A stretch of DNA of 64,000 nt, from positions 2,914,001-2,978,000 of the forward strand of contig NZ_JAAGOW010000001.1 in the NCBI RefSeq assembly GCF_010499245.1, in the 5' to 3' direction. The notes beneath the pieces were generated by a model. That model ran no database searches. It saw only the letters and a program-made list of their open reading frames with translations, and was not told the origin of the DNA. Positions 10,722 through 19,178 of the stretch are shown here, piece by piece. Source of the stretch: Variovorax sp. WS11. GTDB lineage: Bacteria; Pseudomonadota; Gammaproteobacteria; Burkholderiales; Burkholderiaceae_C. A program made the translations under genes and the position numbers. Within the stretch, counting starts at the first letter, position 1, and every line of letters begins with the position of its first letter.

Positions 10722-10727
10722 TAAGCT
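10722..10727 (+). promoter_or_regulatory. Putative -10 hexamer for a leaderless SMP-30 gene transcript
   Basis: TAAGCT sits 6 nt before the ATG at 10734, directly after the terminator T-run, and no ribosome-binding site is visible. Transcription would start at or next to the start codon. Confidence 0.45.
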
Positions 10728-10733
10728 GCCGGC

Positions 10734-11657
10734 ATGTGGACCGCCCTCGACGACAGCCTCTGCCAGCTCGGCGAATCGCCCTTCTGGCACCCCCATGAGC
10801 GCTCGCTCTACTGGCTCGACATCCCGGGCCGCGCCGTGTTGCGCACCCGCGGCGAGATCGGGGGCAAGCCCACGGTCGAGCGCTGGAGCCTGCCCACCGA
10901 GCCCGGCTGCATGGCGCCCGCGGCCCGCGGCGGCCTGGTGATCGCACTGCGCGATGGCATCTACCGTGCGCGCAAATGGGGCGGGGCGCTCACCGTTCTC
11001 GCGCACGTGGACCACGACGCGCGCAGCATGCGCTTCAACGACGGCAAGTGCGACGCGCAGGGCCGCTTCTGGGCCGGCACGCTCAACGAGGCCAAGGACC
11101 GCGCCAGCGGTGCGCTCTACTGCCTCGATGCGCGCGGTGGCCGCGCGCCGCAGCTGACCCGCATGGCTGAAGGCGTCACCACCGCCAACGGCCTGGCCTT
11201 TGCGCCCGATGCGGCAGCGCTCTACTGGGCCGACACCGCAGCGCACTGCGTGAGCGTGTGGGACTGGGATGCCCAGGCCAATCGCCTCGCGCGTCCCCGC
11301 GTTTTGCGCCAGTTCGAAGCCAAGCCAGAGGGCTGGTCGTCGACTTCCGCGCAGCGCTACCAGGGGCGGCCCGATGGCGCAACCGTCGACGCCGAGGGCT
11401 GCTACTGGGTCGCCATGTTCGAGGGCGGGCAGTTGCTGCGCTTCTCTCCCCTGGGCGAACAGGTGGCGGCGCTGCCCGTGCCGGTGCAATGCCCCACCAT
11501 GCCCTGCTTCGGCGGCGACGATCTGCGCACGCTGTTCGTTACCAGCGCACGCCGCGGGCGGCCTGCCGATGAACTCGAGCAGAGGCCGGCTTCCGGGCAG
11601 GTGATCGCGATGCGTTCGGAAGTGTCAGGACTGCCCGTCCATTTCTTCGCGGAATGA
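10734..11657 (+). CDS. SMP-30/gluconolactonase-family lactonase
   Basis: A 307-residue beta-propeller hydrolase. The family's metal site is visible as GESPFWHPHERSLYWLDIPG (Glu), RFNDGKCDAQGRFWAGT (Asn/Asp), TTANGLAFAPD (Asn) and PDGATVDAEGCYWVA (Asp). These enzymes open sugar lactones or related esters using a divalent metal. The next gene, glcE, overlaps its end if counted from 11654, so the two are close neighbours, though glcE seems to have its own promoter. Exact substrate unknown; sugar-acid lactones fit the glycolate-oxidase neighbourhood. Confidence 0.85.
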   Translation: MWTALDDSLCQLGESPFWHPHERSLYWLDIPGRAVLRTRGEIGGKPTVERWSLPTEPGCMAPAARGGLVIALRDGIYRARKWGGALTVLAHVDHDARSMRFNDGKCDAQGRFWAGTLNEAKDRASGALYCLDARGGRAPQLTRMAEGVTTANGLAFAPDAAALYWADTAAHCVSVWDWDAQANRLARPRVLRQFEAKPEGWSSTSAQRYQGRPDGATVDAEGCYWVAMFEGGQLLRFSPLGEQVAALPVPVQCPTMPCFGGDDLRTLFVTSARRGRPADELEQRPASGQVIAMRSEVSGLPVHFFAE

Positions 11658-11673
11658 AGCCGGTAGTGGGCGC

Positions 11674-11679
11674 TACCAT
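11674..11679 (+). promoter_or_regulatory. Putative -10 hexamer for a leaderless glcE transcript
   Basis: TACCAT lies 7 nt before the ATG at 11687, with no ribosome-binding site in front of that ATG. This supports 11687 over 11654 as the glcE start. Confidence 0.4.
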
Positions 11680-11686
11680 CGTCCGC

Positions 11687-12781
11687 ATGGATCCAGCCCT
11701 TCGCCAGATCGCCGAGCGCATTCGCGCCGCTGCCGCCGAGCGCACTGTGCTGCGCATTCGTGGCGCCGGCACCAAGGATTTTTACGGAGAGCCGCCGCGG
11801 GGCGAGCCGCTTTCCACCGGCGAGCTCCAGGGCCTCGTGAGCTACGAACCCAGCGAGCTTGTCGTCACTGTGCGCGCCGGTACGCCGCTGGCAGCGCTCG
11901 AAGCAGCATTGGCGGCGCAGGGCCAGTGCCTGCCTTTCGAGCCGCCGCGTTTCGAGCAAGGCGGCACGGTCGGTGGCATGGTCGCCGCGGGCCTCAGCGG
12001 CCCTGCGCGGGCCAGCGCCGGCGCCGTGCGCGACTACGTGCTGGGCGCCCAGCTTCTCAACGGCCGCGGTGAGCTGCTCAGCTTCGGCGGCCAAGTCATG
12101 AAGAACGTTGCCGGCTACGACGTCTCACGCGTGCTGGCCGGCTCGCTGGGCGTGCTGGGGCTGATCACGGAAGTCAGCCTGAAGGTGCTGCCCGTGCCGC
12201 CGGCCGAAGCCACGCTGGTCTTCGATTGCCACCAGGCCGATGCGCTGCGCCTGCTCAACGGCTGGGGCGGCCAGCCGCTGCCGCTCAATGCGAGCCGCTG
12301 GACGCATGAGCAGGGCCAGGGGCGGCTTTGGCTGCGCCTGCGTGGCGCGACGGCCGCGGTGGCGGCGGCCTGCACCCGCCTCGGCGGCGAGCGGCAGGAC
12401 GATGCGCAGGCCCGCAGCGACTGGGAGGCCGCGCGCGATCTCCGGCTGCCCTGGTTCGACGCGCGCCAGGGCAAAGAGCTGTGGCGCCTGTCCGTGCCGC
12501 AGACCGCGCCGGTGCTTCCGCTGGAAGAGCCACCGCTGATCGAATGGCATGGAGGCCAGCGTTGGTATCAGGTGGCGCCCGGCGAGGGCGAGCGGCTCCG
12601 GGAAGCGGCCCGTTCCGCAGGCGGCCATGCAACGCTGTTCATGACCGCGGACGGCGCCGGCACCGCCACCCGCCGCTTCGATGCCCTGAGCGCACCGCTC
12701 AAGCGCATCCACGAGGCGCTGATGCGCGAGTTCGATCCCCATGCCGTGTTCGACCGCGCACGGCTCTTCCCCACGACTTGA
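11687..12781 (+). CDS. glcE: Glycolate oxidase FAD-binding subunit GlcE
   Basis: A 364-residue FAD_binding_4 protein. The core QCLPFEPPRF-GGTVGGMVAAGLSGPARA-VLGAQLLNG-VMKNVAGYDVSR is the GlcE form of the dinucleotide-binding domain, and the C-terminal section ends around HAVFDRARLF as in other GlcE proteins. GlcDEF oxidises glycolate to glyoxylate and passes electrons to the respiratory chain. I use the ATG at 11687 (MDPALRQIAERIRAA) because this is where the family alignment begins; an upstream ATG at 11654 would add 11 residues. glcD is not in the window, though it normally precedes glcE. Confidence 0.93.
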   Translation: MDPALRQIAERIRAAAAERTVLRIRGAGTKDFYGEPPRGEPLSTGELQGLVSYEPSELVVTVRAGTPLAALEAALAAQGQCLPFEPPRFEQGGTVGGMVAAGLSGPARASAGAVRDYVLGAQLLNGRGELLSFGGQVMKNVAGYDVSRVLAGSLGVLGLITEVSLKVLPVPPAEATLVFDCHQADALRLLNGWGGQPLPLNASRWTHEQGQGRLWLRLRGATAAVAAACTRLGGERQDDAQARSDWEAARDLRLPWFDARQGKELWRLSVPQTAPVLPLEEPPLIEWHGGQRWYQVAPGEGERLREAARSAGGHATLFMTADGAGTATRRFDALSAPLKRIHEALMREFDPHAVFDRARLFPTT

Positions 12782-12782
12782 G

Positions 12783-14009
12783 ATGCAAACCGAACTCGCT
12801 CCCGAATTCAAGGGCACGCCCGACGGCGAAGAGGCCGAGGCCATCCTGCGCAAGTGCGTGCACTGCGGCTTCTGCACGGCCACCTGCCCGACCTACCAGC
12901 TGCTGGGCGACGAGCTCGACGGCCCGCGCGGGCGCATCTACCTGATCAAGCAGGTGCTCGAAGGCAAAGCGCCGACGCGCAGCACGCAGCTGCACCTGGA
13001 TCGGTGCCTCACGTGCCGCAACTGCGAGAGCACGTGTCCGAGCGGCGTGCAGTACGGCCACCTGGTCGATATCGGCCGCAAGATCGTCGACGAGAAAGTG
13101 CAGCGGCCGCCGCTGGAAGGTGCGCTGCGGTGGACGCTGAAGGAGGCGCTGCCCTCGCCGCTCTTCGGTCCTGCGATGAAGCTGGGCCAGTCGGTGCGCG
13201 GCCTGTTGCCGGCCAAGCTCAAAGCCAAGGTGCCGGCGCCGCAGCCCGCCGGGGCGTGGCCCACGCGCAGTCATGCGCGCAAGATGCTCATGCTTGCCGG
13301 CTGTGTGCAGCCATCGATGGCGCCCAACATCAACAGCGCGACCGCGCGCGTGCTCGATGCCGCGGGCATCGAGGCGGTGATCGCGCCAACTGCCGGTTGC
13401 TGCGGTGCGGTGAAGTTCCATCTCAACGACCAGGAAGGCGGCAAGGCGCAGATGCGCGCCAACATCGATGCGTGGTGGCCCTACGTCGAGGACGGTGTGG
13501 TCGAAGCAATCGTGATGAACGCCTCCGGCTGCGGCGTCACCGTGCGCGAGTACGGCCATGTGCTGCGCGATGAGCCGGCCTATGCGCAGAAGGCCGCGCG
13601 CATCGGCGCACTCACGCGTGACCTGAGCGAGCTGCTGCCCGAACTGGTGCCGCTGTTGAAGGACCGCGTAAAGGCGCCGCCGGGCGTCTACGCCTACCAC
13701 CCGCCGTGCACGCTGCAGCATGGGCAGAAGCTGCGCGGCGGCGTCGAGGTGAATCTGCGCGCACTCGGCTTCGACATTCAGGTCGCGAAGAACGAGTCGC
13801 ATCTTTGCTGCGGCTCGGCCGGCACGTACTCCGTGCTGCAGCCCGAGCTGGCCTATGCGCTGCGCGACCGCAAGCTGGGCCATCTCGATCAGCTGCGGCC
13901 CACCGCCATCCTGTCGGCCAACATCGGCTGCATCACGCATCTGCAAAGCGGCAGTGCGCTGCCGGTGCGGCACTGGGCGGAAGTGCTGGACGAGGCACTG
14001 GGTTCCTGA
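12783..14009 (+). CDS. glcF: Glycolate oxidase iron-sulfur subunit GlcF
   Basis: The 408-residue protein has two [4Fe-4S] ferredoxin motifs (Cys 25, 28, 31, 35 and Cys 75, 78, 81, 85) followed by two CCG-type cysteine-rich domains: CVQPSMAP with APTAGCCGAVKFHLND, and HPPCTLQHGQKL with LCCGSAGTYS. This is the standard GlcF architecture that relays electrons from the flavin subunits. The start codon is 1 bp after the glcE stop, so the two are translationally coupled. An upstream ATG at 12741 would only add 14 residues inside glcE. Confidence 0.95.
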   Translation: MQTELAPEFKGTPDGEEAEAILRKCVHCGFCTATCPTYQLLGDELDGPRGRIYLIKQVLEGKAPTRSTQLHLDRCLTCRNCESTCPSGVQYGHLVDIGRKIVDEKVQRPPLEGALRWTLKEALPSPLFGPAMKLGQSVRGLLPAKLKAKVPAPQPAGAWPTRSHARKMLMLAGCVQPSMAPNINSATARVLDAAGIEAVIAPTAGCCGAVKFHLNDQEGGKAQMRANIDAWWPYVEDGVVEAIVMNASGCGVTVREYGHVLRDEPAYAQKAARIGALTRDLSELLPELVPLLKDRVKAPPGVYAYHPPCTLQHGQKLRGGVEVNLRALGFDIQVAKNESHLCCGSAGTYSVLQPELAYALRDRKLGHLDQLRPTAILSANIGCITHLQSGSALPVRHWAEVLDEALGS

Positions 14010-14057
14010 CTGGGATCACCCGAACTGCCCTCGAGTCATTGCGGTCCCGCAGCGGAG

Positions 14058-15491
14058 TTAGCGCACCGGTGTGATCTTGCGGATCGCATTGTCGGTGGCG
14101 ACGTAAAGGTTGTCGCCGGCGTCCAACTTCACGTCCCAAGGATTGTTGAATTGCGCCGTGGTCCCAATGCCGTCGGCTAAACCTGCCGTTCCTGAACCGG
14201 CGAGTTTCGTGACGACTCCAGCCGGTGTGATCTTGCGAATCGCGTGGTTGCCCAGCTCCGAGACGTAGACATTGCCGCTGGTATCGACTGCAACGCTGGA
14301 CGGAAAGCTGAATTGTGCGTTTGAGCTCGTGCCGTCCGCTGAGCCGGCCGTTCCTGTCCCGGCAAATCTTGCCACGACACCTGCCGGTGTGATCTTGCGA
14401 ATCGCATGGTTCCAGGTGTCCGCCACGTAGACATTGCCGCTGGTATCGACCGTGAGGCTGTACGGCCAGTTGAATCGCGCAACCAGCCCGGCGCCATCGG
14501 TCGAGCCGGACGTGGTCGTGCCGGCCAGGGTGGAGACAACGCCATTCGGCGTGATCTTGCGAATCATGTGGTCATCCGCTACGTAGACGTTGCCGCTTGC
14601 ATCGATTGCGAGGCCACTCGGATAGTTGAATTGCGCGGTACCGCCGGGGCCATCGGCCGAGCCTGCTGTTCCGGAGCCGGCCAGCGTGGTGACAACGCCG
14701 ACCGGTGTGATCTTGCGGATCTTGTGGTTGATGTTCTCCGCCACGTAGACATTGCCGCTGAGATCCACCGCGATGCCCCATGGGCCATTGAACTGCGCCG
14801 CAGTACCGGTGTCGTCGGCGAAGCCTGCTGTTCCGGAGCCGGCCCAGGTAGTGACGACGCCGGCCGGAGTGATCTTTCGGATCCTGTTGTTGTTGAAATC
14901 CGCCACGTAGACATTGCCGCTGGGATCAACCGCTATGCCGTCTGGGCTATTGAACCGCGCGGCATTGCCGGTGTCGTCAGCGAAGCCTGGTGCAGCCGAG
15001 CCGGCAAGTGTCGAGACCTGCGCTTGCGCTTCGATGCAGGTCACCTGTACGCTGTTCACATCAGCCGTGGCGGTCCCGCTGCCGTTGCTCACGCTGCAGT
15101 TTTGCCATAGAGGCTGTGTGCCCACCGTCACCGCGTAGGCAGTATTGAAAGCCACGGGCGCAGCGAAGCTGAAGGCGCCATTGGTCGCCAGTGTCAGTGC
15201 ATCACCGGCGTTGTCCAGCAGAACCAACTTGGTGTTGCTGGCCAGCCCCGTGAGAGCGCCGCCGATGGCATAGGTGGGAGGCGCCGTATCGCCAGCGGGA
15301 GGGAACTGCGCAGGTGCCGTGTCGCCAGCGGAAGGGATCTGCGCAGGTACCGTGTCGCCGGAGGCAGGTGCACTCGGAACGGAAGCCAGGAAGCCGCATG
15401 TTGAGCACCCGCCATCGCCTCCACCGCCACAAGCAGCGAGAGACAGGCAGAGGGCGGCCATGGCGAGGGGGCGGAGAGTGAGAAGTCTCAT
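14058..15491 (-). CDS. NHL-repeat beta-propeller lipoprotein
   Basis: A 477-residue lipoprotein (lipobox LAAC, acylated Cys21, followed by a Gly-rich stretch and CSTC). After a linker of 11-residue repeats comes a Gly/Thr-rich sandwich-like domain (YAIGGALTGL ... VQVTC), then about six NHL repeats with the signature GIAVDPSGNVYVADFNNNRI-RKITPAGVVTTWAGSGTAG. NHL propellers bind proteins or carbohydrates outside the cell. The neighbouring gene at 15602-17020 encodes the same layout, so the pair is a tandem duplication. Function unknown; surface or periplasmic, anchored by lipid. Confidence 0.85.
   Translation of the reverse strand: MRLLTLRPLAMAALCLSLAACGGGGDGGCSTCGFLASVPSAPASGDTVPAQIPSAGDTAPAQFPPAGDTAPPTYAIGGALTGLASNTKLVLLDNAGDALTLATNGAFSFAAPVAFNTAYAVTVGTQPLWQNCSVSNGSGTATADVNSVQVTCIEAQAQVSTLAGSAAPGFADDTGNAARFNSPDGIAVDPSGNVYVADFNNNRIRKITPAGVVTTWAGSGTAGFADDTGTAAQFNGPWGIAVDLSGNVYVAENINHKIRKITPVGVVTTLAGSGTAGSADGPGGTAQFNYPSGLAIDASGNVYVADDHMIRKITPNGVVSTLAGTTTSGSTDGAGLVARFNWPYSLTVDTSGNVYVADTWNHAIRKITPAGVVARFAGTGTAGSADGTSSNAQFSFPSSVAVDTSGNVYVSELGNHAIRKITPAGVVTKLAGSGTAGLADGIGTTAQFNNPWDVKLDAGDNLYVATDNAIRKITPVR
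15280..15369. repeat. 33-bp in-frame tandem repeat (about 2.7 copies) in the first NHL lipoprotein gene
   Basis: Units start at 15280, 15313 and 15346 and share the core CCGTGTCGCCAGCGG with few mismatches. They encode 11-residue Pro/Ala linker repeats around GDTAPAQ between the lipobox and the first folded domain. The paralogue next door has a different linker here. Confidence 0.8.
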
Positions 15492-15601
15492 GTTCGATTG
15501 GCTCGATGGTTGATGGCGCCGAGTCGGATGGATTGCTCGTGCGTTCAGCGCCCCGATGCACGGGTGAATATTCGCGAGAGGAGGTGATGCATTCCGTTCT
15601 G

Positions 15602-17020
15602 TCAGCGCAACGGACTGATCTTGCGGACGCTGTAGTCGTCGAGCACGTAGACGTTGCCGCTGGCATCCACTGCGACGTCCAGCGGATCGTCGAACTGGGC
15701 TGTGAGGCCGAAGCCGTTTTCCGAGCCGTTCGTACCCGAGCCGGCAAGCGTGGTGACAACGCCGTTCGGCGTGATCTTGCGGATCTTGTTATTGCTGGAG
15801 TCCGCCACGTAGACGTTGCCGTCGGCGTCGAGGGCGATACCCCACGGGTAGTCGAATTGCGCAGCGATGCCGGTGCCGTCTGCGAAGCCTTGCGTCGAGC
15901 CGGCCAGAGTGGTGACGACACCATCGGGCGTGATCTTGCGGATAAGGTGGTTGGAGGCGTCGGCGACGTAGATATGGCCGCTGGCGTCGACCTTGAGCCC
16001 GTTCGGTCTGTCGAACGACGCAGCCGCTCCTTGGCCATCCGCCGCCCCTCGGCTCCCGGAACCGGCCACGGTCGTGACCGTTCCGTTCGGCGTGATCTTG
16101 CGGATCACGTTGTTGTCATAGTCCGCGACATAGACGTTGCCGCTCGAATCGATCGCCAACCCTGCCGGCCCGTTGAATTGGGCATCGGTACCGGTGGCAT
16201 CGGTCCAGCCCTCCGTGGAACCGGCCAGGATGGAGGCATCACCGGTTGGCGTGATCTTGCGGATCACGTTGTTCTCGTAGTCCGCGACGTAGACATTGCC
16301 GCCGGCATCGACGACCACGCCAACGGAGTAGCCGGGCACAACCGAACCGGCCAAGGTGCTCACCTCGCCAGTCGGCGTGACCTTGCGGACCACAAAGTTG
16401 TCGGAGTCCATCACATAGATGTTTCCGCTGCCGTCCATCGCCATGCTTTGCGGGCTGTCGAACCTTGCTGCACCGCCCGTGCCGTCGGCCGAGCCCGTCG
16501 CCGAAGAGCCGGCCAAGGTCGAGACCAGCGCTTGCGCGTCGGCGCAGGACACCGCGACGCTGGTGACGTTGGCGACGGCGGTGCCGTTGCCATTGGCTAT
16601 GCGGCAGGCTTGCCACAGAGGCTGGGTGGCGATCGTGACCGCGTAGCCGGTATTGAAGGTCACGGGCGCCGCGAAGCTGAATGCACCATTGGCTGCCAGC
16701 GTCAGGGTGTCGCCCGCGTTGTTCAGCAGAACCAGCTTGCTGTTGGCGGGCAGTCCTGTGAGCGAGCCGCCAATGACGTAACTGGGAGGCGTCGTGCCAG
16801 GCGGCGGCGGAGGCTCGGTCGAGGGCGTTTCGGTCGAAGGCGGGGTTGTCGGCGACGTGGGCGGTTGGGCCGTCGAGGGATCTGCCGATGCGCCCGCCAG
16901 GGAAGCCCCGAACCCGCAGGCTGCGCAACCGCCATCGCCGCCTCCGCCACAAGCGGCAAGACACAAGGAGAAGATGGCCGCGGCAAGGGCGCGGAGCGGC
17001 AGGGCGCGATAACTGATCAT
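15602..17020 (-). CDS. NHL-repeat beta-propeller lipoprotein, tandem paralogue
   Basis: A 472-residue lipoprotein with lipobox LAAC (Cys24), a Pro/Thr-rich linker (TPPSTETPSTEPPPPPGT), the same ~75-residue sandwich domain as its neighbour (YVIGGSLTGLPANSKLVLL onward) and about seven NHL repeats such as GLAIDSSGNVYVADYDNNVI. Its order and domain sequences parallel the 14058-15491 gene, separated by 110 bp. The linkers differ, so they have diverged since duplication. Role unknown; perhaps a cell-envelope scaffold. The 246-bp gap to the next gene on the plus strand is non-coding and presumably holds the divergent promoters. Confidence 0.85.
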   Translation of the reverse strand: MISYRALPLRALAAAIFSLCLAACGGGGDGGCAACGFGASLAGASADPSTAQPPTSPTTPPSTETPSTEPPPPPGTTPPSYVIGGSLTGLPANSKLVLLNNAGDTLTLAANGAFSFAAPVTFNTGYAVTIATQPLWQACRIANGNGTAVANVTSVAVSCADAQALVSTLAGSSATGSADGTGGAARFDSPQSMAMDGSGNIYVMDSDNFVVRKVTPTGEVSTLAGSVVPGYSVGVVVDAGGNVYVADYENNVIRKITPTGDASILAGSTEGWTDATGTDAQFNGPAGLAIDSSGNVYVADYDNNVIRKITPNGTVTTVAGSGSRGAADGQGAAASFDRPNGLKVDASGHIYVADASNHLIRKITPDGVVTTLAGSTQGFADGTGIAAQFDYPWGIALDADGNVYVADSSNNKIRKITPNGVVTTLAGSGTNGSENGFGLTAQFDDPLDVAVDASGNVYVLDDYSVRKISPLR

Positions 17021-17266
17021 GGGTCTGTTCGAAGGCGTGGGGTCGGCGCCGACTTTGCTGATGCGCGCGGCGCCAAGGCGAGAGCCGAAGTGTGGCGAGC
17101 GGGCGCGGATTGCTTGCCGTCTTGCGACAATTCGTCAGATTGGCGATCCGCCTGAGCGGCATGTGCGCGGCGACGGTTTGATCGCACAAGCGAAGAGGCA
17201 CTGGTCCGACCCGGGCCGGGTGGCAGCGCGGCACGATACGCATGTCTTCACTTCGGGAGCAAGACC

Positions 17267-17704
17267 ATGCACAACCGCCCTCTCCACACGCTGTTCTTCG
17301 GCGCTGCGCTCGCATGCGCCTGCGCCACAGGGCCACTGGCGTCGCACGCGCAGACCGTCGACCCCGGCACCGGCACGCTGCCTGCCATGAAGGTGCAGGG
17401 CAACGCGCGCTTCGCCTGCGGCGGCATCGGCTCGGACGAGTCCAACGCCATGCGTGCCGCGATGAAGGACCATCCGCTCGCGCTGCTGTTCGCGCGCGCC
17501 GGCGGCGAGTACCTGGCCAACGTGGAAGTCACCATCAAGTCCGCCGGCGGCGACACCGCGCTCGCGATGCGCGCCTCCGGGCCCGTGTGCCTGGTCGACC
17601 TGCCGGCCGGCCGCTACACCGTCGAGGCCCGTACCGAGGGCATGACCAAGACGCACACGGTCATGGTCGGCCGCGGCTCGCAGACCGCGGATTTCCGCTT
17701 CTGA
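17267..17704 (+). CDS. Exported carboxypeptidase regulatory-like protein of unknown function
   Basis: A 145-residue protein with a signal peptide (cleavage after SHAQ) and a compact beta-sandwich-like C-terminal part: LANVEVTIKSAGGDTAL and PAGRYTVEARTEGMTKTHTV resemble the carboxypeptidase regulatory-like (CarboxypepD_reg/PEGA) fold, which often acts as a cell-surface adaptor. Two cysteines (FACGGIG and GPVCLVD) could form a disulfide. GGGAGCAAGACC precedes the ATG. No functional partner is evident. Confidence 0.6.
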   Translation: MHNRPLHTLFFGAALACACATGPLASHAQTVDPGTGTLPAMKVQGNARFACGGIGSDESNAMRAAMKDHPLALLFARAGGEYLANVEVTIKSAGGDTALAMRASGPVCLVDLPAGRYTVEARTEGMTKTHTVMVGRGSQTADFRF

Positions 17705-17712
17705 GCGAAGCT

Positions 17713-17779
17713 GCTCACTGGAGTACCTTCGCCTTCGGCTGCGGTGCTATTCGCCTTGGGAGCGGCCCGGCCGGCTCAT
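17713..17779. repeat. Dispersed intergenic repeat, copy 1
   Basis: 67-bp copy of a sequence found four times in the window; core GCGGTGCTATTCGCCTTGGG. This copy runs up to the glutathione peroxidase stop codon (TCA at 17776-17778 on the plus strand). It is almost identical to the copy at 52145-52210. See the repeat finding for details. Confidence 0.8.
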
Positions 17780-18261
17780 GACGCCAGCGCCGCCTCGATG
17801 TCGCGCGTCATCGAGGCCGGCGTGTCCAGTGGCGCATAGCGCTTGAGGACGCGGCCGTCCTTGCCGACCAGGAACTTGGTGAAGTTCCACTTGATGGCCG
17901 TGCTGCCCAGCAGGCCCGGCGCTTCCTTCGCCAGCCACTTGTAGAGCGGCGTCGCGCCGGAGCCGTTGACCTCGATCTTCTCCATCATCGGGAAGCTCAC
18001 GCCGTAGTTCTGCACGCAGAAGGCGCCGATCTCCTCGTTCGTGCCCGGGTCCTGGTTGCCGAACTGGTTGGATGGGAAGCCGAGCACCGCGAGGCCTTTT
18101 CCGGCGTATTTCTTGTGGAGCGCCTCCAGGCCTTCGAACTGCGGCGTGAAGCCGCATTTGCTGGCCGTGTTGACGATCAGGAGCACCTGGCCCTTGTACT
18201 TGGAAAGCGGCACCTCGCTGCCGTCGATCTGCCGGGCTTCGAAGTCGTAGACGCTGGTCAT
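17776..18261 (-). CDS. Glutathione peroxidase (Cys-type, thioredoxin-dependent peroxidase family)
   Basis: A 161-residue protein with the peroxidatic site NTASKCGFTPQ (Cys36), the FPSNQFGNQDPGT loop (Gln) and KWNFTKFLV (Trp/Asn). A second Cys at 82 (CVQNYG) may resolve the sulfenate. Cys in place of selenocysteine and the probable CxxxxT-type resolving Cys place it with bacterial BtuE-like peroxidases that reduce hydroperoxides. Its start codon overlaps the stop of the upstream transporter remnant (ATGA), so the two belonged to one operon. Confidence 0.92.
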   Translation of the reverse strand: MTSVYDFEARQIDGSEVPLSKYKGQVLLIVNTASKCGFTPQFEGLEALHKKYAGKGLAVLGFPSNQFGNQDPGTNEEIGAFCVQNYGVSFPMMEKIEVNGSGATPLYKWLAKEAPGLLGSTAIKWNFTKFLVGKDGRVLKRYAPLDTPASMTRDIEAALAS

Positions 18262-19165
18262 GATGGCTTGTCCTCCAGGATGCGGGAATGCCGATCATCC
18301 TCGCCGCCGTTCGTTCGTGCAAACGAGGACCACAGGGCCGCCAGCACGATCAGCGCGCCGCCGGCCCAGACGCGGGCATCCAGCGTGGCCGCGCCCAGCG
18401 CCACCGAGGAGACGCTGGCGAAGAGCACCTCCGACAGCATGATCCATATGGTGGCGCGCTGTCCGCTCAAACGCAGCGCCATACTGCAGGCGAACATTGG
18501 CGAGGCAAAGCCCGCCCAGGAATTGCCGCCCAGCCGCCACCCGCCGCCGCCGACAGCTGCAGCTGGCAGCGGCAGGTGATAACCGAGCGCGGTGCTGGCC
18601 GCCGGTCAGGCCCGCCACTCCAGCAGCCGGCGAACATGGCGAGCGCGCGCGATTCGCCGGGCGCCGGGCGCAAGCGGCGGAGCAGGATGTTGGCCAGCGC
18701 GAAGCTGAAGCCGGCCGCCACCCCCAGCCAGTCGGGCAGGCTCGCCGGCACCGGCCAGTCGGTCTCCGGCGTCTTGAGCACGACGGCCACGCCGGCGAGC
18801 GCAAGTGCCATGCGCGCGAGTGCCGAGGCGCTGGGCCGCTCGCCGAGGAAGATCCAGGCCAGCAGCACGCTCCACAAGGGCATCAGGTAGAACAGCAGCA
18901 CCACCCGCACCACGTCGCCCTGCGTCACGGCCCAGTTGAAGCCCACGTTGGTGAAGCCGGCCGCCAGCCCCAGGAGCCACAGACCCGGCCACGTCGCGAA
19001 GGCTCGCCACGCATGGCGGCGCAGCCATCCCATGGCCAGCGCGATCAGCGCATAGATGAGGGCCGTGGCCCAGACGGGATGCAGGCCATGCGCCTCGATC
19101 TGGCGGAAGGGGAACCAGGAGACGCCCCAGACGAAGGCGTTGAAGACAAGCGCGAGAGCGGGCAA
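18258..19165 (-). pseudogene. EamA/DMT-family transporter, frameshifted at several points
   Basis: The N-terminal ~180 residues (MPALALVFNAFVWGVSWFPF through LLRRLRPAPGESRALAMFAG) form six to seven membrane helices of an EamA metabolite exporter in one frame. Near 18620 the frame shifts: VAGLTGG lies in a second frame, and the conserved end MLSEVLFASVSSVALGAA is in a third frame that reads to the stop at 18258. At least two indels are needed. The original protein was about 300 residues. It lies between lplT and the peroxidase in the same direction. The damage could be genuine decay or an error-rich stretch. Confidence 0.8.
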
Positions 19166-19178
19166 GGCAGCGATGGGC

